A stretch of 64,000 nucleotides of DNA from Gigantopelta aegis (Eukaryota; Mollusca; Gastropoda; Neomphalida; Peltospiridae): NCBI RefSeq assembly GCF_016097555.1, contig NC_054704.1, positions 95,196,204-95,260,203 on the forward strand. The letters run 5' to 3'. The translations under genes and the position numbers were made by a program. The notes under the pieces were generated by a model that saw nothing but the letters and a program-made list of their open reading frames with translations, searched no databases and had not been told where the DNA came from. Below, piece by piece: positions 32,740 through 44,442 of the stretch. Numbering within the stretch: position 1 is the stretch's first letter; each line of letters begins with the position of its first letter.

Positions 32740-33071
32740 AAACTTTGTTTTGTTTAAAAACACCACTAGAGTACATCAATTAATTAATTACCGGCTATTG
32801 GATGTCAAACATTTGGTATTTCTGACAAGTAGTCATCAGAGGAATCCTGCTACATTTTTCCTAATGCAGCATGGGATCTTTCATATGCTCTTTCCTACAG
32901 ACAGGAAAGCACATACCACAGACTTTGACCAGTTGTGGTGCACTGGTTGGAATGAGAAAAAAGACAATCAGTTGAATAGATCCACTGAGGTGGTTCGATC
33001 CTGAGGTGGTTGCATTCTGCGATGCAAGCTCTTCAAGAGAGTACTCAACCGACTGAGCTAAATCCCGCTCC
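32740..33071 (-). mobile_element. SINE family A2, minus strand, full length
   Basis: From CTTTGTTTTGTTTAAAAACA to CGACTGAGCTAAATCCCGCT, with GGATCTTTCATATGCTCTTT and GATCCACTGAGGTGGTTCGA. A short duplication around GGTTCGATCCTGAGGTGGTT widens the B-box region. Confidence 0.9.
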
Positions 33072-33090
33072 TAATGTATATAGAGAATAA

Positions 33091-33330
33091 GGGGCAGACA
33101 TAGCCCAGTGGTAAAGCACTTGCCTGATGTGTGGTCGGTCTGAGATCGATCCCCGTAAGTGGGCTTATTGGACTGTTTCTTGCTTCAGCCAGTGCATCAT
33201 GACTGGTACACTGTATATCCCTTACTACTAATGGAAAATGTAGCATGTTTCCTGTCTAAGACTATATATCAGAATAACCAAATGTTTGACATTAAAAAAT
33301 CAAAGTGATCTAGTGGTGTCATTAAGCCCA
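33091..33330 (+). mobile_element. SINE family A, + strand, internally deleted
   Basis: Head CAGACATAGCCCAGTGGTAA-AGCACTTGCCTGATGTGTGG is almost the same as the unit of the 64-bp array at 53.3-62.5 kb. GAGATCGATCCCCG is the B box. The middle is shortened after GCATCATGACTGGTA, and the tail reads GTGATCTAGTGGTGTCATTA. Confidence 0.9.
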
Positions 33331-34385
33331 AAAAACCCAACCCTTTAACTTTAACTTTAAAGAGAATATATACTGAAATAATTCCCTCAGCCTGTTACCG
33401 ACCCCAGTTGGGCTGCTGGTGCTCTCTGAACCAATCCAATTATTTTTAACAATAAATTTACAGATTGGAATGATCATAAGTGAAAGTGAGTGATGTACAA
33501 TTAAAAACACATGAGTAATGTAGTATCTTATGGAAACAAGTATAGTAACTGTATTCTGGTTATTACAACAGAGATCAGTGAACAAATATCAGACAGAACA
33601 CTTTCAACTTAAATTCATGAGCGAAATATAGGAAAGCTCATAGCTATAACCAGGGAAGTTGACATTGTTTGATGGTTACCAGATTTATCAATAAAACTTT
33701 AAATTCCTATGCCATCATACTCAAGGCGTAACAAAATAATTCAAATGTATTTCATTAAATTATTGAATAAGTTTAATTATAACAATTATGCACAGGTATT
33801 TTTCAGTTTATGTAAGTACACAGTCATATACACAGATGTGGTAATGAGAGGTCATGACCTCTCTAAAGGGTAACTCACATGATGATTTGTAACTGCATTG
33901 TGATTCGAATCCCTGACCTGACCACACAAAAAGTTCAAATTGCATTGTTTCACAGGTGCTGATTGTTGAAAAATAATCCACACCTAGAACAATAGGGTAT
34001 TAAATGGATTAATGTTGCTGGGTAACTCCCAGTGGTGGGTAAATAGTGCTGTCCAGTTTGACCTCTCTTGTTTTTTGCTTATTGTTTCTGACCCGTTTCT
34101 ATGTGCTTTGATTTTATCTAAACTCATTGCTAAGTGCACTCCTTGTCATTTAACTTTGAAATGAATGATGTCACTTACAGTGTGTGTACATTTCAGAGTA
34201 AGTACTGCTTGATAATACACAGAATTAGTGGGTGCCCTTCCCGGATCTTAATTTATTTCTCTAACATTCCACTGTGATTGAGAATATGTGGGTAACTTTT
34301 TCAAAACATTTTGGACATGACAGCTATCTGTCCCTTCCTCATACTTTACTGGAAATATATTACATTTGTCATTGATTTTCCTCTC
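33331..34385. other. no feature recognised
   Basis: Non-coding AT-rich sequence. I saw no open frame with family support, SINE or inverted-repeat element. Confidence 0.5.
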
Positions 34386-34407
34386 TGTACATACATGCAT
34401 ATCTATT

Positions 34408-35061
34408 CTTCCATCCATCCATCCAACCTACATCTATCCATCCATCCATACAGCAAGCCATCCAGCTACCCAAACTCACCCTCCCACCTATTGATCCATC
34501 ATTCTAACACCCACCTGAACCCATCCATCCATCCATCCATCAATCCATCCATCCAACCTACATCTATCTATCCATCCATCCATCCATCCATCCATATATT
34601 CATCCATCCATCCATCCAACCTACATCTATCCACCTATTGATCCATCATTCTAACACTCACCTGAACCCATCCATCCATCCATCCATCCATCCATCCATA
34701 TATCCATCCATCCATCCAACCATCCATCAAGCCATCAAGCCATCCAGCCATCAAGCCATCCATCCATCCATCCATCCATCCATCCATCCATCCATCCATC
34801 CATCCATCCATCCATCCATCCATCCATCAAACCATCCATCCACCCACCCATACCCATCCATCCATCCATCCATCCATCCATCCATCCATCCATCCATTCC
34901 ATCCATCCATCCATCTATCGAGCCAGCTACTCAAACTCACCCTCCCACCTATTGATCCATTCTTCTAACACCCACTCAAACCCATCCATCCATCCATCCA
35001 TCCATCCATCCATCCATCCATCCATCCATCCATCCATCCACCCATCCATCCATCCATTCTA
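34408..35061. repeat. (CATC)n microsatellite, about 650 bases
   Basis: Long CATC/ATCC repeat interrupted by a semi-unique insert that recurs three times (CTACCCAAACTCACCCTCCC / ACCTATTGATCCATCATTCT at about 34465, 34636 and 34926), showing duplication of larger blocks within the repeat. The open frames encode only His-Pro-Ser-Ile or Met-Asp-Gly-Trp repeats. Confidence 0.9.
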
Positions 35062-35845
35062 TTCATGTGTGATTACACAGAAACCATGCCTACAACTATT
35101 GATACGCCAGTTATGTTTATAATATTCCCATAACAACCAGCTATTATTTAAGCACTGAACCTTTTTATATATTATTATTTTTAAAAAGTCAATATGTCCT
35201 TATTTGTTTTGATTATTAATATCTGGAAAGAAAATTGTCGTGAAAATAACTAATGCTGGTCTGCTGGTGTTGTGGTGATTCTTAAATAGCGGCACGCACG
35301 GTAAATACGATACAAGTCGATTGTATTTGCTTAGTCAGCCTGCTAAGTAGAATGGCTTAGTACAACACTTGTAAAGAATTGCCTCGGTGCATGCTGGCTT
35401 TTAACACCATTAAAATATGAAATAAGCATTACAGGAGAAATATATCAACAAAATCTACATTCTCCTGGTACAAGATCTATTTGAAAGAAATCTACTTTTC
35501 TGTGAGGTGACGACATTATCGTTCGAGTATTATTAGTCTCGGTTTCAGCTTTTACCATGATTATAGTGCCTGAAGGAAAACAGATATGTGTTGTAATAAT
35601 CAATGGACCTATTAGCTATATGCCTTCAAAAACTGCTGTATACTTATTTCAAATTAAATTGAGTATTAAAATTTAGAATCTTTAAAAGCAATTTCTCTGT
35701 TTTCATAACTTTTAATAAAGGTTGGCTCCCACAAATTTTAAAATTTGCATAATTTATTTGTGACATGTTTTAAACTTTCGTGGAGTAGTTAATTCAGTGA
35801 ATTGAAGAACACAATAATAATATAATACATACAGTATTTAGAGAA
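35062..35845. other. no feature recognised
   Basis: AT-rich, no open frame of note on either strand. A short CpG-containing stretch (AGCGGCACGCACGGTAAATA, about 35288) is the only local change in composition. Confidence 0.5.
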
Positions 35846-35992
35846 TAACTAACGAGCTACGAGGAATTACGGATTATCTGTCCCGAGTTAATTAATGTTG
35901 TAAACCTGAGCCTCTGGCGAGGGTTTTACAGCATTAATTCACGAGGGACAGATAATCTGTAATTCCTCGTAGTGAGTTGGTTATTCTCTTTA
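35846..35992. mobile_element. foldback MITE, near-palindromic, GAGCCTCTGGCGAG loop
   Basis: 35846-35910 (AGAGAATAACTAACGAGCTA, CGAGGAATTACGGATTATCT, GTCCCGAGTTAATTAATG) pairs with 35926-35990 in inverse around a loop with GAGCCTCTGGCGAG. The same plan and loop are found at 44443-44600. No coding. Confidence 0.85.
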
Positions 35993-36504
35993 TTACCCAT
36001 TGTCAATCTTTAACGATTTTAAAAGTATATTTACGTTCTCGCAGCTGTAACAACTAACAAGCTCTACTAGCCATAACAATATATTCATACGTGCCGTTAC
36101 CAGTGCACACCCAACAGTATCCACCAAAGAATAGTTCCAAAAAAACCCAGTCAAAATAATCAAATAAAAACATTTTTAAACATTTGTACATATATTTTGA
36201 TTTTCAATTCCGTAAATGTTCGTATTGTAAAAAAATATTTGAAGTTCGTAGTAATAGTTTGACCGATGAATGGAATCATCAATGAACAAAAAGTAGTCCC
36301 GGCAGTATGTAATTGCCAATCAAATCTTGTCTTTTTAAAGCCAGCCAATCAGTGACTGTAGAAGCAATCTGCACACTGTGCAGAGATCGAAAAAATATTA
36401 CCCCGTATATTTGAGCCCATATGGGTAATAAGAATTTATAATACTTACCTTATTTATCCACAAATTTAAGTACCCAATGAAATGTATATTTTAGCAACAC
36501 CATA

Positions 36505-36741
36505 CAGGCTTTCTGCCAGAAAATAATGTGAGGGTACATAATAAAAACAAAATAGACCATACATGCCGCTGTTAGGTGGTTATGGGTTTGAAATGTTTTG
36601 AAAATGGACACTGTATTTCACACACTTTGACAGATATTAAGCAGCAGTTGTCATAAAATCTGTCTGAAAATTATGAAAATATTCTCAAGATTTTAGGGTA
36701 CGTAATAGTACCCTTGATCTTATCATCTGGCAGAAACCCTG
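36505..36741. mobile_element. MITE with CAGG-TTTCTGCCAG ends (copy 2 of 3)
   Basis: CAGGCTTTCTGCCAGAAAAT at the left, CTGGCAGAAACCCTG at the right, 237 bp. The interior GTTAGGTGGTTATGGGTTTG and AAGATTTTAGGGTACGTAAT is shared with copy 3 at 40519-40761. Confidence 0.85.
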
Positions 36742-36756
36742 CCATAGAAATTTAAC

Positions 36757-36871
36757 CCTGGGCCATGTTCCACGAAGTGATTGTAGCCCTAAGATCACCT
36801 TAAGTGCATATGATAGCTATGCTCTTACGGTGATCTTAGGGCTAAAATCGCTTTGTGGAATGGGGCCCAGG
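36757..36871. mobile_element. MITE with 40-bp inverted ends
   Basis: CCTGGGCCATGTTCCACGAA-GTGATTGTAGCCCTAAGATC-ACC pairs with GGTGATCTTAGGGCTAAAAT-CGCTTTGTGGAATGGGGCCC-AGG, leaving a 29-base middle. Total about 115 bp. It lies 15 bases beyond the preceding MITE. Confidence 0.85.
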
Positions 36872-37236
36872 AAAATAAAGGGGTTTACAGTATTTGTTTT
36901 AAAACTGAAAACCAAAATAAAAGATGTACTGCTAGTACTGATTATTCATTAAAGTTCACACAAAAACATTTGGTTATTCCAAACAAAATAGCATAACATG
37001 TGCACAAATGAAATGATCATTTATGCAATTTTATAATGCAGGTTAAAATTGTTCATACGAACCATTGATCTGTTTGCTCTGTTTGCGTGTTGGTTATGCA
37101 ACTTTAAAATCATGCGCACTGCCAAATGGATATATGGTATACTGTTATGTTTTAAAATGAAAAGTGGCAAACTGTTCTATAGACAGGTTTTTGATCAGTT
37201 GATTTGTGTAGAATATAGCTTACATGTTTTCAACAT

Positions 37237-37760
37237 TGATTACTGACTAAAAACATAAAATGAAATTAATATACGACTACAGTATATATCTTTAAGTATG
37301 AAATAGCAATATTTAGAAATTTATGTTTACACATAGTGAAAGTTTGTTTTGTTTAAGCACACCACTAGAGCACATTGATTACTGACTAAAAACGTAAAAT
37401 GAAATTAATATACGACTACAGTATATATCTTGAAGTATGAAATAGCAATATTTAGAAATTCATGTTTACACATAGTGAAAGCACAACACTAGAGCACATT
37501 GATTACTGACTAAAAACGTAAAATGAAATTAATATACGACTACAGTATATATCTTGAAGTATGAAATAGCAATATTTAAAAATTTATGTTTACACATAGT
37601 GAAAGTTTGTTTTGTTTAAGCACACCACTAGAGCACATTGATTACTGACTAAAAACGTAAAATGAAATTAATATACGACTACAGTATATATCTTGAAGTA
37701 TGAAATAGCAATATTTAAAAATTTATGTTTACACATAGTGAAAGTTTGTTTTGTTTAAGC
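37237..37760. repeat. composite tandem array, about 140-bp unit, 4 copies, SINE end plus flank
   Basis: Each unit consists of unique sequence (ATTACTGACTAAAAACGTAA ... TTTACACATAGTGAAAG) followed by the first 34 bases of a minus-strand SINE A (TTTGTTTTGTTTAAGCACAC-CACTAGAGCACATTG). Units start near 37237, 37377, 37500 and 37640; the second carries an 18-base deletion at its SINE part. The fifth SINE end (37743) continues into a complete SINE. Confidence 0.9.
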
Positions 37761-38051
37761 ACACCACTAGAGCACATTGATTAATTAATCATCGACTATT
37801 GGATGTCAAACATTTGGTAATTTTAACATATGGTCTTAAAGAGGAAACTTGCTAAATTTTTCCATTAGTAGCAAGGGATCTTTTATATACACTATCCCAC
37901 AGACAGGATAGCACATACCACGGCCTTTGATATTCCAGTCTTGGTGCACTGGCTGGAATGAGAAATAGTCCAATGGGGCCACCGGCGGGGATCGATCCCA
38001 AACTGGCTTCGCATCAAGCGAGTGCTTTACCACTGGGCTATGTCCCGCCCC
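37743..38051 (-). mobile_element. SINE family A, minus strand, full length, at the end of the composite array
   Basis: From GTTTGTTTTGTTTAAGCACA to ACTGGGCTATGTCCCGCCCC, with GGGATCTTTTATATACACTA and GGGGATCGATCCCAAACTGG. Good match to the family along its length. Its 3' end is the piece found in the upstream tandem copies, and its head abuts the 82-bp array. Confidence 0.95.
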
Positions 38052-39216
38052 TGTTTACACCTAGTTACCTGCTTCTGTAACAACACAAGTGTGAACATGG
38101 GTAATAAACAGAAATTCACAATCATTGTCATTTCATGTACACGTTATTACCTGCTTCTGTAACAACACAAGTGTGAACATGGGTAATAAACAGAAATTCA
38201 CAATCATTGTCATTTCATGTACACGTTATTACCTGCTTCTGTAACAACACAAGTGTGAACATGGGTAATAAACAGAAATTCAGAATCATTGTCATTTCAT
38301 GTACACGTTATTACCTGCTTCTGTAACAACACAAGTGTGAACATGGGTAATAAACAGAAATTCAGAATCATTGTCATTTCATGTACACGCTATTACCTGC
38401 TTCTGTAACAACACAAGTGTGAACATGGGTAATAAACAGAAATTCAGAATCATTGTCATTTCATGTACAAGTTATTACCTGCTTCTGTAACAACACAAGT
38501 GTGAACATGGGTAATAAACAGAAATTCAGAATCATTGTCATTTCATGTACAAGTTATTACCTGCTTCTGTAACAACACAAGTGTGAACATGGGTAATAAA
38601 CAGAAATTCAGAATCATTGTCATTTCATGTACAAGTTATTACCTGCTTCTGTAACAACACAAGTGTGAACATGGGTAATAAACAGAAATTCAGAATCATT
38701 GTCATTTCATGTACACGCTATTACCTGCTTCTGTAACAACACAAGTGTGAACATGGGTAATAAACAGAAATTCACAATCATTGTCATTTCATGTACACGT
38801 TATTACCTGCTTCTGTAACAACACAAGTGTGAACATGGGTAATAAACAGAAATTCACAATCATTGTCATTTCATGTACACGTTATTACCTGCTTCTGTAA
38901 CAACACAAGTGTGAACATGGGTAATAAACAGAAATTCACAATCATTGTCATTTCATGTACACGTTATTACCTGCTTCTGTAACAACACAAGTGTGAACAT
39001 GGGTAATAAACAGAAATTCACAATCATTGTCATTTCATGTACACGTTATTACCTGCTTCTGTAACAACACAAGTGTGAACATGGGTAATAAACAGAAATT
39101 CACAATCATTGTCATTTCATGTACACGTTATTACCTGCTTCTGTAACAACACAAGTGTGAACATGGGTAATAAACAGAAATTCACAATCATTGTCATTTC
39201 ATGTACACGTTATTAC
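38052..39216. repeat. 82-bp satellite array, about 14 copies
   Basis: Unit ACCTGCTTCTGTAACAACAC ... AACATGGGTAATAAACAGAA ... TTTCATGTACACGTTATT, 82 bases by count, very uniform. Few variants exist: CACAATC or CAGAATC, and ACACGT, ACACGC or ACAAGT; the CAGAATC units are contiguous in the middle (about 38280-38700). Starts directly after the SINE head at 38051. Confidence 0.95.
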
Positions 39217-40518
39217 CCTCATAAAATATATCACTGCAGTGATTTGTATCAAATGGAACCTTATTTATCCTGTAAGCATTCTGTATAGAACTATACAATT
39301 ATTTGAAGTAGATAGATTCCAGTTTTAGTTTAGTAGCTGGAGTGATTTAGTCTTAATACCTGTTTGCATAAAATGCATGTCCAGCTATCAAGTGCTAAAT
39401 CAGGAAATGATAAATGGATATATTTCTGAACGGGTTTCTACTTGTTAGTCCATTTCTGCCACCTGATCAAACCATGACACTGATCTCGCTTCATGCATTG
39501 GTACATTAATTTCATCTCAGTTTTTAGTTCAGTGATCAGTTTGACCACATATTACAATAAAACTGTGGATTAACTGCCAGTATCCTTGATACCTTTATTT
39601 AAATAATACAAAATGCACAAGGTATTCAACAGTCTGGCCAGTGTATTAATTAATATATAAATGTATTAGAGCTGAAGTAGAATTGTCTCAGTAATGTCCA
39701 AAGATCATCTGTTTCAAGTTATTTATATTCTGTTTTTCTGAAATCTAATATATTAAAAATAATGTGGTATTTTTGGTTAAAACATAGATTCATTCTTGAA
39801 ACAGAAAATGAATTTGGGGATTTTTTATTTTTAAGAATTGTACAAATTATGTAATCTTGATATTTTGGGATTCCATCTTATAACCTTACACTTCTAGCCC
39901 AAAATTGGAATTCACGGAAACACAAAATCCTGCAAGAACTGTAATTAGATATTTAAATGTATATACATGGACAAATGTTAAACAAATAAATTTTTACGCT
40001 GATTGTATATAACAGCCTGTTCATTGTACAATTTTCTTTTGCCCTTTATACTGAATACTGTCTGTCTGTCTGACTGTCTGTCTGACTGTCTGTAAGAGGA
40101 ACTTAAACCTTTAGTATAAAGAATTATACCACATAGATAGATACATGTAATATTTTATGCTACTGAACATATTTTTGATATTTTTTTTAGTGTAGAGTTC
40201 AGTTGGTGTATGTAACTCGATTACATTACACTCTTCAATCTGAAATTCTTTTAGGAAATTTAGTATGAACAAGAAAATACATAAATTTATATGTACATGG
40301 TCATATTCTGGCAGTACAGTACTGGTATATCAAGTGCCATTTCGGTACACTTGAATTTAAAATAAAAACGTATTATCATATTACATGGAATCTGCATTAT
40401 TTCTTTTGCCAAATGATTGTCAGTTAATTTATAGTTTCCTATACATTCAGGACAGTACAAGGTGTTGAATTTTAAACCTTAATGCTTCTATTTATTAATA
40501 GTTTTAAATATAAACTGA
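39217..40518. other. no gene seen
   Basis: AT-rich spacer; a short CTGTCTGTCTGA run at about 40060-40092 is the only simple repeat. No exon-like frame noted. Confidence 0.5.
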
Positions 40519-40945
40519 CAGGCTTTCTGCCAGAAAACAATTTGAGGGTATGTAGTAATAAAAGTAAAAGCCCAGACCATGAGTCCCCTTACTAGGTGGT
40601 TATGGGTTTGAAATAGTCTAAAATTCAACACTCCATTTCATGCACTTTGAATTTTTTTAAACAGCAGTTCTCTAACTATTATCTTTCTAAAAACATTTCT
40701 ATTAATTTCCAAGATTTTAGGTACACAATTGTACCTTCCATACTCCCTGGCAGAAACCCTGACTAAGTTTATTTGGAAAGGAAAGGGGAATTATTTTAGC
40801 AAACACACCCCTGTTTTGATTATTCCAGCATGTGGTACTAATAGTGAGAGGAAACCAAGGAAACCAAGACTCCTTTTGAGCAGAAGCTAGGGATATTTTA
40901 TTTGTACTTTCCAGACAGGACAGCTCATACCAGTCTTTGAAATAT
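40519..40945. mobile_element. MITE with CAGG-TTTCTGCCAG ends (copy 3 of 3), then a SINE remnant
   Basis: 40519-40761: CAGGCTTTCTGCCAGAAAAC ... CTGGCAGAAACCCTG, interior like 36505-36741. 40820-40945 is a degenerate minus-strand SINE middle (AGCTAGGGATATTTTATTTG, CCAGACAGGACAGCTCATAC). Confidence 0.75.
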
Positions 40946-42171
40946 TGTTGTATGAATTGTGTGACATTGATTCTTTTTTATGATGGGGTGTTAACCAGGT
41001 TTCCAAATTATTATTTTTTATACGTGGTTGTTTTTTCAGAAATAAATGTTTTTTACACACCCGTTGCATAGATTATTTTCATCTCCAACATGCATTAGAA
41101 CTCACTTTTGAGACTTGTAATGACCTGGTTGCCACATCCATACCAGCCAATAAAGTGAGAACAACTGAAATTGATTGCTCTGTGATGTACAAGTTAACCT
41201 GAAATTGGTTGCTCTATGTTGCATAGGTGACATTAACTGTGAGTGCCATAAATATGTGTTAGTTCAAAAGCCATTTAAATGTATTTTAAACTTCGTTTTT
41301 GAGGATATATATAAGAAATTGAATACTACATTTGTGTCCAATATAGATACCTTTTATCTTATAACTCATATAATATATAATTTTAAAAAACTTGTTTCAA
41401 AATTCACTTTTGCAAATTAGAATTTAGATACATTTTTGAAAAGTATGATAATTTGTATCCAATGGCCATTCATGTTGTAAATACCGTACCTGATCATGCA
41501 GTTTAAATTTAGTAGAGTCCATGTGATTTTAGATTTTCTGGTACTAGTATATGGAGCATATAGGCTTAGCAGTTTTCAGGGCATGATTTTATAGGTCATA
41601 AGTAAGTGGAAGAAGGGAGTCCCATTTAACCCCACCCCCTCATACTAATAACTATATCCTTCTAGAGGCAGGCACAGTCCATTTGACATGTATGTATTAC
41701 CTCATGTTATTGTTTGTCACACTCTGGTACGACATAATACATGGTGTGTGATCTGCTCATTCGTGTGTTGGCTTAATGTAATCTGTAAGCTCATTATTGC
41801 CTCAAATATCACGTCTCGACAATTTAGCCTTTGCAGTTGGGCTTTTTTCATGTCTTTTTCTTTTCTTGATAAAGTAATAGAGAATCTGTTGTAATATATA
41901 GGAGCTATGGATACTATTTGTTGAGCTTCAGACTAATGTAATTGCTTAGAATTTACCGTAATATATAGGAGCTCTAGCTGTTACCAAGCAGCACCTCTCA
42001 TTGACTGGTGAAGCTATTGAATACTTCCTTGAATGACTGTATGTCAAATACGGATATATGGTTTACATATATGAGCAGCTTTAAAACACAAGATCAACCC
42101 TATTGAATTTATAGTACACAGCTATCTAAAGGATAAATGAAAAGTGTCCTCCAAAAAAGACAAAAGGAAAG
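40946..42171. other. no gene seen
   Basis: AT-rich spacer. Open frames at 41175-41420 and 41688-41894 have no splice context or family resemblance. Confidence 0.45.
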
Positions 42172-42412
42172 GAATGTTTGTTTAACAACACCTCACATTT
42201 TAAATTATGGCTATTTGGTGTCTAACATGGCTATTTTAACATCTGGTTAACAGTTAGTTTGTTTTGTTTAATGACACCACTAGAGCACATTGATTTATTA
42301 ATCATCAGCTATTGGATGTCAAACATTTGGTATCTTGTACATCCAATAGCCGAAGATTAGTAAATCAATGTGCTCTAGTGGTGTCGATACACAAAACAAA
42401 CTCTAAATTGGA
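42172..42412. repeat. SINE tails in inverted arrangement
   Basis: 42172-42250 is a family C tail on the minus strand (AAGGAATGTTTGTTTAACAA, TTAAATTATGGCTATTTGGT). 42256-42332 is a family A tail on the minus strand, and 42340-42412 the same tail on the + strand, with only about 8 bases between them (TATCTTGT), forming an inverted repeat of about 72 bp per arm. Confidence 0.85.
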
Positions 42413-42516
42413 TGGAATCTTGTGGCTGATGATCACCAGTCTGCAATAACTGACCAATTATTGATTACTAATATGATGTGTAACTACATTGGAGAACCTG
42501 GATCTGTCTGTTGGCT

Positions 42517-42850
42517 TGGATCTGGTTCAGTCTGTAAAGTGCTTAAATTTACATGAGGTGCTTTGGTCATAGCATTAAACACCTCAGTGGAGTCTGAGTG
42601 GACCCTTTATCTGATTGGAGTTTTTCTATTACAAACTGCCCAAAACTAGTGTATCAAAAGATGTGGTATGTGCTGTCTAGTCTGTGGGGAAAATGCATAT
42701 ACATGTACAAGATCCCTTGCTGCTAATGAAAAAATGTAACGAGTTTCCTCGCTAAGACTATATCAGAATGATCAAATGTTTTTCATCCAATAGTCAACGA
42801 TTAATAAATCAATGAGCTCTAGTGGGGTCTTTAAACAAAACAAACTTTAA
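42517..42850 (+). mobile_element. SINE family A2, + strand, diverged
   Basis: Head GGATCTGGTTCAGTCTGTAA, then ACCTCAGTGGAGTCTGAGTG, CCTTGCTGCTAATGAAAAAA and tail GAGCTCTAGTGGGGTCTTTA-AACAAAACAAAC. Several small insertions; an old copy. Confidence 0.85.
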
Positions 42851-43002
42851 ATCTGTTGGCTAGTTTATATCAGATGCTTGAATTCTTTTTATAAAAACTA
42901 TTATATGAAAAACCCCAGTAAGCTTGATGAATTTGTCAGAGTTTGAGATCTAACAATTCATATACAAGGAACTCAACTGATTGGAGCAGCAATAATGGGT
43001 AT

Positions 43003-43482
43003 AATGGGTCGAATTTACACAGCCTGTTTTTCTTAAAGGCAAGTGTTTAAGTATTGTAAATGTATGTAGTTACACGCGTGTAAGACATAGACAGGTGTTT
43101 AAGTATTGTAAATGTATGTAGTTACACGTGTGTAAGACATAGACAGGTGTTTAAGCATTGTAAATGAATGTAGTTACACACGTGTAAGACATACACAGGT
43201 GTTTAAGCATTGTAAATGAATGTAGTTACACACGTGTAAGACATACACATGTGTTTAAGCATTGTAAATGTATGTAGTTACACGCGTGTAAGACATACAC
43301 ATGTGTGTAAGCATTGTAAATGAATGTAGTTACACGCGTGTAAGACATACACATGTGTGTAAGCATTGTAAATGAATGTAGTTACACACGTGTAAGACAT
43401 ACACAGGTGTGTAAGCATTGTAAATGAATGTAGTTACACACGTGTAAGACATAAACAGGCTTTGTAAATTCAGCCCATTATG
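43003..43482. mobile_element. inverted-repeat element with an internal 52-bp minisatellite (8 copies)
   Basis: Ends ATAATGGGTCGAATTTACAC-AGCCTGTTT (left, about 43003-43028) and AAACAGGCTTTGTAAATTCA-GCCCATTAT (right, about 43453-43482) are imperfect inverted repeats. Between them are eight units of 52 bases (GTGTTTAAGTATTGTAAATG ... GTAGTTACACGCGTGTAAGA-CATA...). Each unit holds a palindrome ACACGCGTGT or the near-palindrome ACACACGTGT. Confidence 0.85.
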
Positions 43483-44442
43483 TTCAAATAATATATTGCA
43501 TGATTTTTTTCAGCATGATTTTAGAAAGATAATCTTTTCAGACATTCCTTTATAGAGGTGCCAAATGAAATTTTCTGTATAGAAATTAAAACCCTGAAAG
43601 GTTTTTAGCCTATCTTATAAAGAATGTTATTCTGGTTTCAATCACTTAGGCTGTACTTTAGAGCTTCAAACATTTTTATTTTTAATAATGATTTATGATA
43701 AAACTAATATAAGCAATTGAATTCTGATTATCATGAAAATTATTACATTAAACTTTTAATTAACTCAGTGTGCTAATTAACTGTTAGAAGTTAATGTTAT
43801 CATACCTACATTAATAAAAAAACTCGCAAACCAATCTATTTTCCATGGTTTACTTTGTACATAGCAACGTGATGTTTTTCGCAGTGTTTGTCAATATCTG
43901 TTTATTGAGCGTTGTCAGCCAGCCGGTTGGAGTCACTCAGTGTCGTTTGCTTGTCATGAGACATTTGTTTTCGTACACCTCGATATTTCTAAGGGTGACA
44001 CTTATGAATGGGACGCAAATGTCCCAACACAGAGGAGCTACTTGAGTCTGAAAGACAACTGTGCAATTTGACATGTTATCACATTTCATACAAACATTTA
44101 ATGGGTGTATACATGAACACCAGATAGACTGGTGGCTTTTCATTGCATTGATCAGTGTATATAATACATAAAGAATATAGATAGATGGTATTGATGTGAT
44201 ACTGCCATAGATAGTATGTTGTAAAACCCGTGTACGGTTCCCTCAGAACATTTTAATTGATGGTTGTCCTGTATAAACTTGATTTTTTTTTTCTTCTCTC
44301 TCTCTCTGTCTGTTTTTCTTTTCTTTTCTTTCTTCTTCTTTTTTTATATAAAGAAAAGTCAACCTATTCTACATTCAATTAAGAGTTCATTAAGTTTGTG
44401 TTTTGAAATGAAAATTAGAAATGCTGTATAGGGTCTATATAT
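43483..44442. other. no gene seen
   Basis: AT-rich. An open frame at 43845-44045 begins with a hydrophobic stretch (MFFAVFVNICLLSVVSQP internal Met) that could imitate a signal peptide, but I found no acceptor/donor pattern or family and do not call it. A TTCT/TCTC-rich run lies at about 44289-44345. Confidence 0.4.

Noticed and set aside
34311-34955. 214-codon open frame ([11 protein letters not shown])
   Set aside because: Pure translation of a CATC microsatellite; the minus-strand MDGWMDGW frame has the same cause.
43845-44045. Possible small secreted protein with hydrophobic start
   Set aside because: No splice or promoter context, no cysteine pattern or family, and an equally long shadow frame on the other strand.
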